Shown here: positions 1-4,927 of the stretch, piece after piece
Position numbering within the stretch: the first letter of the stretch is position 1
Layout: each line of letters opens with the position of its first letter
NCBI GenBank assembly: GCA_016209245.1
Contig: JACQWN010000179.1
Location: 1-10,723, forward strand
From: Bacteroidia bacterium
GTDB taxonomy: Bacteria; Bacteroidota; Bacteroidia; Bacteroidales; BM523
Length of the DNA stretch: 10,723 bases
Direction of reading: 5' to 3'
Notes under the pieces: model-generated
What the model saw: the letters and a program-made list of their open reading frames with translations, nothing else
The model's database searches: none
What the model was told of the DNA's origin: nothing
Made by a program: the position numbers and the translations under genes

Positions 1-453
1 ATTTATTCTGCGACTATGGGGAGCGCCATTGAAGCTTGCTTTTATGGTATCAAGGCAGTCGGACTTTCAATCGCCGATTTTTCTTCCGATGCCGATTTCA
101 CAGCAGCAAAGCTATATTCAAAAAGCATTATCAGGAATGTTCTTAAGAATGGATTGCCTGATGGGGTTTGTCTTAATGTAAATGTTCCTTCTTTACCGCT
201 GTCCGATATTAAAGGCGTAAAAATATGCCGGCAGACCAAAGGAATCTGGAAGGAAGAATTTGATAAAAGAGTTGACCCTCGCGGTAATGAATATTACTGG
301 CTTACAGGAAATTTTAAAAATTTTGAACCCGGAGCAAATGATACCGATGAATGGGCACTTAAAAATAAATTTGTTTCAATTGTTCCTGTACAGATTGACA
401 TGACGGCATATTCAGTAATTGAAATATTAAATAAATGGAATTATGAAATCTAA
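1..453 (+). CDS. surE: 5'/3'-nucleotidase SurE, C-terminal part (5' end outside window)
   Basis: The reading frame is open from base 1 and ends with TAA at 451-453, giving about 150 C-terminal residues of a protein usually near 250. SurE is a metal-dependent phosphatase that removes phosphate from nucleoside monophosphates in the cytoplasm. Family marks seen are the YSATMGSAIEA stretch at the very start (usually YSGTxGAAxEG), LNVNVP near the middle, then a W...R.DPRG.EYYWL segment, and a late TDEWAL..KFVSIVPVQIDMT block, all in the usual order. The N-terminal Asp-Asp metal-binding motif lies outside the window and cannot be checked. The stop codon overlaps the next gene by 11 bases, so the two are probably co-transcribed and translationally coupled. 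A surE-lpxB neighbourhood is, from memory, common in Bacteroidetes. The identification is firm; only completeness is unknown. Confidence 0.95.
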   Translation: MYSATMGSAIEACFYGIKAVGLSIADFSSDADFTAAKLYSKSIIRNVLKNGLPDGVCLNVNVPSLPLSDIKGVKICRQTKGIWKEEFDKRVDPRGNEYYWLTGNFKNFEPGANDTDEWALKNKFVSIVPVQIDMTAYSVIEILNKWNYEI

Positions 454-727
454 ATTTGATAATATGATATTAGGAACTATTTTGGGATTTATTATTCCAC
501 TGCTCGCTTTTGGAATATTATATTATTTCAACAAGGAAAAAATCAGTCAGTTTAAGGAACTTTTTATGCTTGCCGATATTCACATCGCTGCATTCAGCTT
601 GTGTGTCGTGCCTAATCTTTTGCTGTTTTTTATATTTATCTGGAAAAATTATTATTTCTCCGCAAGAGGGGTTTTATTCGCAACTTTGTTATATACGATT
701 ACGGTATTTATAATTAAATATATTTAA
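443..727 (+). CDS. small three-helix membrane protein of unknown function
   Basis: A 94-residue protein that I do not recognise as a named family. It is mostly hydrophobic, with three likely membrane segments at about residues 8-28, 46-66 and 72-92. They are separated by short charged stretches (NKEKISQFKE and WKNYYFSARG). It is tightly packed in the operon: its ATG lies inside the end of surE (11-base overlap) and its TAA shares one base with the ATG of lpxB (TAATG). This packing argues that it is a real, co-translated gene rather than a chance frame. An inner-membrane location is inferred from hydrophobicity only. Sitting between surE and lpxB it could have an envelope role, but nothing in its sequence shows a catalytic motif. 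A competing frame at 510-713 is a shadow. Confidence 0.8.
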   Translation: MKSKFDNMILGTILGFIIPLLAFGILYYFNKEKISQFKELFMLADIHIAAFSLCVVPNLLLFFIFIWKNYYFSARGVLFATLLYTITVFIIKYI

Positions 728-1860
728 TGAAATACTATCTAATAACCGGCGAGGCTTCGGGTGACCTTCATGGTTCAAATCTGATTAAAGAGCTAAAAAA
801 AATTACTCCCGATTCAACCTTCAGGTGTTGGGGCGGAGACCTTATGGCAATGCAGGGTGCTGTCATAGTCAGGCATTATAAAGAACTTGCCTTTATGGGA
901 TTCATCGAAGTTTTGTTAAACATCGTTTCAATTTTCAAAAATTTTAGATTATGCAAAAACGATATAAAACAATTTTCACCCGATGTTGTTATTTTGATTG
1001 ATTATCCCGGATTTAACCTGCGCATGGCAAAATATATCAAAAAGCTCGGTATCAAAGTCTTTTATTATATTTCGCCTCAAATCTGGGCATGGAAACAATC
1101 CCGTATTGACTTAATAAAGAAATATGTTGACAGAATGTATGTGATACTTCCTTTTGAAGAAGATTTTTATAGAAAATTTGCTCATCGTGTACATTTTGTC
1201 GGACACCCTCTGTTTGATGCCATTGATAGTGTGGAACAAAATAAAACAGATTTTTCTACATTTATTTCACAAAACGGATTAAGCAATAAGCCTGTTATTG
1301 CTTTACTTCCGGGAAGCCGCAGCCAGGAAATCAGGGTTATGTTACCCATTATGCTCAAAATGTTTGAATATTATCCCGGTTTTCAATTTGTTATAGCCGG
1401 CGCCCCATCGCAAAAGGGATCTTTTTACGACAAATATATCCGAAAGACAAAAGTTAAAGTTTTATTTGCCCAAACTTATAATATTTTACAGCATGCTTCA
1501 ATTGCAATAGTAACATCAGGAACAGCAACACTTGAAACTGCGTTATTCGACGTACCTCAAGTAGTTTGTTATAAAACCGGAAGGAAAATATCATATTTAA
1601 TAGCTAAACATCTTGTTAAAGTGAAATATATTTCACTGATGAATATTATTATGGATAAAGAAATTGTAAAAGAGTTTATTCAGAATGAATTTAATCCAGC
1701 TAATTTAAAAACTGAGATGGATAAGTTATTATTTGATATTGATTATAAATACAAAATTTTAAGCGATTATAAGTTATTGAAAGAAAAGCTGGGAGGGGCA
1801 GGCGCTTCGCAAAGAGCGGCAAGGTTGATATTTGACCACCTGATAAATACTAAATTCTAG
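727..1860 (+). CDS. lpxB: lipid-A-disaccharide synthase LpxB
   Basis: Encodes 377 residues, the usual full length. LpxB is a family GT19 glycosyltransferase at the inner face of the inner membrane. It joins UDP-2,3-diacylglucosamine to lipid X, releasing UDP and forming the lipid A disaccharide. Motifs seen in order are GEASGDLHG (residues 8-16), LIDYPGFN (90-97, the Asp region known to be needed in the E. coli enzyme), SPQIWAWK (116-123), FVGHPLFD (157-164), LLPGSRSQEI (193-202) and SGTATLE (264-270). These last two form part of the sugar-nucleotide site. The ATG overlaps the stop of the preceding membrane-protein gene by one base, so no other start is likely. The gene ends with TAG at 1858-1860, followed by a gap with a strong inverted repeat. 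No frameshift or missing motif is seen. Its presence implies a lipid A-bearing outer membrane. Confidence 0.97.
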   Translation: MKYYLITGEASGDLHGSNLIKELKKITPDSTFRCWGGDLMAMQGAVIVRHYKELAFMGFIEVLLNIVSIFKNFRLCKNDIKQFSPDVVILIDYPGFNLRMAKYIKKLGIKVFYYISPQIWAWKQSRIDLIKKYVDRMYVILPFEEDFYRKFAHRVHFVGHPLFDAIDSVEQNKTDFSTFISQNGLSNKPVIALLPGSRSQEIRVMLPIMLKMFEYYPGFQFVIAGAPSQKGSFYDKYIRKTKVKVLFAQTYNILQHASIAIVTSGTATLETALFDVPQVVCYKTGRKISYLIAKHLVKVKYISLMNIIMDKEIVKEFIQNEFNPANLKTEMDKLLFDIDYKYKILSDYKLLKEKLGGAGASQRAARLIFDHLINTKF

Positions 1861-1888
1861 GTATGCTCTCAAAAAGGCAGAGTAAATA

Positions 1889-1969
1889 GAACGCTGATGA
1901 CGCAGATGATTATGATGAACGCAGATAAAAAATCTTATTTAATCATAAAAATCAGCGTCATCAGCGTTC
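1889..1969. repeat. long imperfect inverted repeat between lpxB and the SpoIID gene
   Basis: The arms 1889-1903 (GAACGCTGATGACGC) and 1955-1969 are perfect 15-base inverted copies. Pairing continues inward with interruptions to about 1916/1942, leaving a loop of about 25 bases. The loop side also repeats the GACGCAGAT / AACGCAGAT theme directly. On the + strand the right arm is followed by a T-rich run (1971-1983), so the RNA could act as a terminator for the surE-lpxB operon. From memory, GCTGATGACGC-type repeats are dispersed in many Bacteroidetes and other genomes, so this may be a mobile or repetitive intergenic element rather than a dedicated terminator. The remaining bases up to 2004 are A+T-rich, with no clear -7 element. 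Confidence 0.8.
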
Positions 1970-2004
1970 CATTTTTTATTTATTTTATAATTGATTATTA
2001 AGAT

Positions 2005-3162
2005 ATGAACATATTTATATCATATATATTATCTTTTTTAACAATTGTTTATGTACATGCTCAAACCGTTGATATCAGCATTTTTAGCGATTACTTGATT
2101 AACGAAGTTGTTATTACCCCTTTTTCCGGAAATTATACAATTACAGGCGATAGTCTTTCCCTGACAAAATTCACAGTAACCGATATTGTATTTGTTTCGA
2201 TGCTTAATGATAGTATTAATATTAAAACATTGGAAAAAAATTTGGGCAGTTTTAGTACAGTGAAAATATCCGGTTCCGATTCTACTAATAATATTTTGAA
2301 AATAAAACCTGTAGTACCTGGATTAAATGAAAGATTATATAACAATGATGTTAAGCTGTCAATATTACATGGACGTATTTTGATACTTAACCGGGTTGAT
2401 ATTGAATATTATATTGCAGGAGTCGTAGAAACGGAAGGCGGGTCGAAAGCCGGTTCTGAATATTATAAAACACAGGCGATTATTTGCAGGACTTATGCCC
2501 TTGAAAATCGTCAAAGGCACGAGCTCGAAGGATTTGAGCTTTGCGATGGCGTGCATTGTCAGGCATATTCAGGATGCTGTTTTTATAATTTTGATATTCT
2601 GGAGGCAACCCTTGATACAAAAGGGCTTGTTATTGTTGATTCCGCCCTGAAGCTTATCACGGCAGCATTTCATTCAAACAGCGGTGGTGAAACAGTAAAT
2701 TCAGAAGATATATGGATTTTACCAAAGCCATACCTCCATTCAATTAAGGATGATTTCTGGAAAAACGGCAGGAATGCATATTGGACTAAATCAATAAGCG
2801 CTGAACAATGGAAACAATATTTAAAAGGTTATGGTGTTTCATTTAATGATAGTAACATAACTCCTCAATCATTTACATTTGTTCAAAATACAAGGATGAA
2901 TTATTATATTATCAATGGACAGAAACTTGCCTTGAAAAATATTCGTTCAGATTTTAAATTAAAATCCACTTTTTTTTCAATTAGCTCAAATAATGAAGAA
3001 TTAATTTTCAAAGGCAGAGGTTATGGACATGGTGTGGGCTTATCGCAGGAAAGTGCAATGTATATGGCTGAATTGGGTTATTCTTACAGGGATATTATTA
3101 AATACTTTTATAAAAATGTTTATATTGTGAATTACGAAGCGCTTGAGTTTTTTATTAAATAG
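2005..3162 (+). CDS. exported SpoIID/LytB-domain protein (peptidoglycan-acting)
   Basis: Encodes 385 residues. The N-terminus (about 1-19, ending VHAQ) is a signal peptide, so the product is exported to the periplasm. Residues about 115-375 match the SpoIID/LytB fold. Seen are VDIEYYIAGVVETEGG (131-146), with Glu144 aligning with the catalytic Glu of SpoIID lytic transglycosylases, then KTQAIICRTYAL (155-166). Next come H172, C180, H184 and C185 in the CDGVHCQAYSG segment, a possible metal site as in clostridial SpoIID. Later come FHSNSGGETVNSEDIW (222-237) and GRGYGHGVGLSQESA (337-351). SpoIID enzymes cleave glycan strands stripped of stem peptides; LytB-type members are called amidase enhancers. 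In a non-sporulating Gram-negative the job is probably wall turnover, which is inference. It is convergent with the next gene, with only six bases between stops and no terminator seen. The ATG at 2005 is supported by the signal peptide. Confidence 0.9.
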   Translation: MNIFISYILSFLTIVYVHAQTVDISIFSDYLINEVVITPFSGNYTITGDSLSLTKFTVTDIVFVSMLNDSINIKTLEKNLGSFSTVKISGSDSTNNILKIKPVVPGLNERLYNNDVKLSILHGRILILNRVDIEYYIAGVVETEGGSKAGSEYYKTQAIICRTYALENRQRHELEGFELCDGVHCQAYSGCCFYNFDILEATLDTKGLVIVDSALKLITAAFHSNSGGETVNSEDIWILPKPYLHSIKDDFWKNGRNAYWTKSISAEQWKQYLKGYGVSFNDSNITPQSFTFVQNTRMNYYIINGQKLALKNIRSDFKLKSTFFSISSNNEELIFKGRGYGHGVGLSQESAMYMAELGYSYRDIIKYFYKNVYIVNYEALEFFIK

Positions 3163-3168
3163 CTCATG

Positions 3169-3993
3169 TTATTTTTTATGCTCATCATCTTCCTCTTTGT
3201 CCTGTTTATCATCATCCCACTCAACATCGGGTAATTGTATTTTCAATATTTGTCCTAAAAGTTCTCTCAATTGTTCAGGACCAAGCCGTTTAGCAATGAT
3301 AGTTTTATCCTTATCAAGAAGAAATATCGTGGGTGTGCTTCTGACATCATAATAGCTTCTGAAATTACTTTGATGATATGGGTCAGCCACATTAATCCAA
3401 TTAAGATTATATTTATGAATAAATTCTTTCCATTCTTCGACATCTGTCTTAATGTTTATGCCTAATACTTCAATATCGTACTGATGCAGCTCATCATAAA
3501 GCGCCTTCATTTTAGGAGTCGCTTTTTTACAATGTCCGCAATCAGGTTCATAGAAAAACAGGATTAGATATTTAGCCTTAACAGCATACATAGGGATACG
3601 CACGTTATTTGTATCTGCCAGAACAAAGTCTTTCGCTTTATCGCCGATTAACGAAGTGCTTAATTCCTTTACACGCTTGGTAATATCTGCAACAAAGGCA
3701 GAATCCGCCCATGGTGCAAGTCCCGACATATAATATTTTTCCGAAATGTGTACAAATATAGCATCATATCCCATTATTTTCGATGTATTGTATTTATTAT
3801 ATAATGTAGCTAATGTGTATCTGAAAATTTCTTCATTGGCTCTGGCGTTGAATGATATGAAATCAATCGCTCTTATAACGGAATCGGGATGCGGGGTTGT
3901 GAGAAGCTTAAGATAATCTTCTATTTTTTGATGAAATACAGGTGTTCGCAGCACTCTGTCGTCTGAAAAATCAACATTGTCGAAATAATGCAT
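3169..3993 (-). CDS. thioredoxin-fold (TlpA/AhpC-TSA type) half of a split DUF4369 protein
   Basis: Encodes 274 residues that form the C-terminal half of a protein whose N-terminal half is at 4005-4706. Residues 1-110 resemble the helical spacer (DUF5106-like) usual before the thioredoxin domain. The thioredoxin fold runs from about 115 to 250. It has the redox motif CGHC at 152-155 (FFYEPDCGHCKKATP) and the cis-proline in RSTPTIFLLD (P221). The tail is a run of Asp, Glu and Lys. Such proteins reduce or isomerise disulfides in the periplasm or on the membrane surface. As it stands this piece has no signal peptide and no convincing start. The frame extends upstream of the nominal ATG, to RYHQ and on into the second copy of KDANGNIIDSNFAL. 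Deleting 44 bases would rejoin it to the N-terminal half as one protein of 497 residues. Alone, this piece is unlikely to be made or exported. Confidence 0.85.
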   Translation of the reverse strand: MHYFDNVDFSDDRVLRTPVFHQKIEDYLKLLTTPHPDSVIRAIDFISFNARANEEIFRYTLATLYNKYNTSKIMGYDAIFVHISEKYYMSGLAPWADSAFVADITKRVKELSTSLIGDKAKDFVLADTNNVRIPMYAVKAKYLILFFYEPDCGHCKKATPKMKALYDELHQYDIEVLGINIKTDVEEWKEFIHKYNLNWINVADPYHQSNFRSYYDVRSTPTIFLLDKDKTIIAKRLGPEQLRELLGQILKIQLPDVEWDDDKQDKEEDDEHKK

Positions 3994-4004
3994 CTGATGA
4001 TATC

Positions 4005-4706
4005 TTAAAGCAAAATTTGAATCAATGATATTGCCGTTAGCATCCTTTGTAAAGCAAAATTAGAATCAATAATATTACCATTTGCATCTTTCGGTGGTCC
4101 AGGAATATCAATTGGTTTTGTCATCTTCAATACTTTAACAAAAAAAGCATCTTTGTTATTTTCAATCAGGTCAAGTGTGTATTTCTCAGTTTCTGTCCCG
4201 ACTTTTTTCATTAAATCCTCAATAATTTTTGTTGAATCGGGATTGTTTTTGTTATTATCAAGTCGTTTTTTCAGCGCCTGTGATTTGTTATACTGCACTT
4301 TTCTGTATTTCTGATAATCGTTAAAGATTTTGTTCTCGACCGAACCTGTAATTTTCATCTTTCCGATAAAATCGCCCGTATCGGTTTCAAGCGAAAAAAA
4401 TTGTTCATTCACCATTATTTCAAAGTAAACTTTATTTGGAATATACACGATATATATACCCCCGGACAATGGTTCATCACCCGTGAATACGCATCTTCCC
4501 GAAGCATCTAACGGCACGGTATCTACGGCTCTTTGCTTGTCGCCAAAATGATGATATAAATAACATAATGAGTCCTTGACATGTTGTATGGTTATTTTTA
4601 TCTCATGTCCTTTTCCTTTTTTGTCCGTGCCTGTTTTATTAATATACCCTGTTGATATAATTAAAACAATGCTTAATATTAACAAGCCGTAATATCTTGG
4701 TTTCAT
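4005..4706 (-). CDS. DUF4369-like N-terminal half of the same split thiol-disulfide protein
   Basis: Encodes 233 residues. The N-terminus (about 5-22, LLILSIVLIIST) is a signal peptide or membrane anchor; no lipobox cysteine is visible. Residues about 35-130 fit a DUF4369-type beta domain (KITIQHVKDSLCYLYHHFGDKQRAVDT... then GGIYIVYIP... and FFSLETDTGDF), followed by a helical linker. True homology runs to KDANGNIIDSNFAL, about residue 218. The last 15 residues are read out of frame from the second copy of a 44-base repeat. In Bacteroidetes this domain is normally fused to a DUF5106 region and a thioredoxin domain in one protein of about 470-500 residues, which is what the two halves would make. 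A near-consensus -7 element lies about 120 bases upstream. If the sequence is right, the product is an exported stub without redox activity. Confidence 0.8.
   Translation of the reverse strand: MKPRYYGLLILSIVLIISTGYINKTGTDKKGKGHEIKITIQHVKDSLCYLYHHFGDKQRAVDTVPLDASGRCVFTGDEPLSGGIYIVYIPNKVYFEIMVNEQFFSLETDTGDFIGKMKITGSVENKIFNDYQKYRKVQYNKSQALKKRLDNNKNNPDSTKIIEDLMKKVGTETEKYTLDLIENNKDAFFVKVLKMTKPIDIPGPPKDANGNIIDSNFALQRMLTAISLIQILL
4006..4093 (-). repeat. 44-base imperfect tandem duplication that breaks the DUF4369/TlpA frame
   Basis: Copies lie at 4006-4049 and 4050-4093 (+ strand). On the minus strand both can be read as KDANGNIIDSNFAL, but in frames two bases apart, because 44 is not a multiple of three. 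I count six differences over the 42 coding bases. All six fall at the same codon position (third) and none changes an amino acid. This is not what a recent slippage event would leave; it looks like a join of two diverged homologous genes or alleles. Confidence 0.9.
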
Positions 4707-4746
4707 CTGTTTAAATTTTGTGAAACTATTTACCTATTTACTTGTT

Positions 4747-4769
4747 GGCGCTCGACTTAGTCGAGTGCC
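4747..4769. repeat. short palindrome (GGCRCTCGAC-TTA-GTCGAGTGCC)
   Basis: Ten-base arms with one mismatch (a possible G-U pair) surround a three-base loop. It lies between the split DUF4369 gene and the phosphatase gene, about 40 bases upstream of the DUF4369 start. On the minus strand it would sit in the leader of the mRNA. No T-run follows on the minus strand, so it is not a convincing terminator for the phosphatase gene; on the + strand only TTTGTT follows. It fits a dispersed palindromic repeat better than a terminator. The rest of 4770-4927 holds a putative -7 element and nothing else I can name. Confidence 0.65.
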
Positions 4770-4823
4770 TTTGTTCGGAATCCTTCTGGAAAAATCCGAG
4801 TGAACGAATGATGAATATCAATG

Positions 4824-4831
4824 CAAAAATA
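4824..4831 (-). promoter_or_regulatory. putative Bacteroidetes -7 element (TATTTTTG) for the DUF4369 gene
   Basis: On the minus strand TATTTTTG fits the TAnnTTTG consensus of the Bacteroidetes primary sigma factor. It would start a transcript with a leader of roughly 110 bases that includes the 4747-4769 palindrome. I see no good TTTG at -33, so this is weak. Confidence 0.3.
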
Positions 4832-4927
4832 ATACGTTTTTTAAGAAAAATGTATTCATATATAACTATGTTAAAGGGCATTTAATTTTTTTTAACGTTT
4901 GGCAGGGGAGGCAAAGGCATTTTTTCC

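Noticed and set aside
3163..3168. Terminator between the convergent SpoIID and thioredoxin genes
   Set aside because: Only six bases separate the stops, and no stem of useful length is visible.
3143..3465. Plus-strand frames opposite the thioredoxin domain
   Set aside because: They are Ser-rich antisense shadows of a region with a clear CGHC thioredoxin fold on the minus strand.
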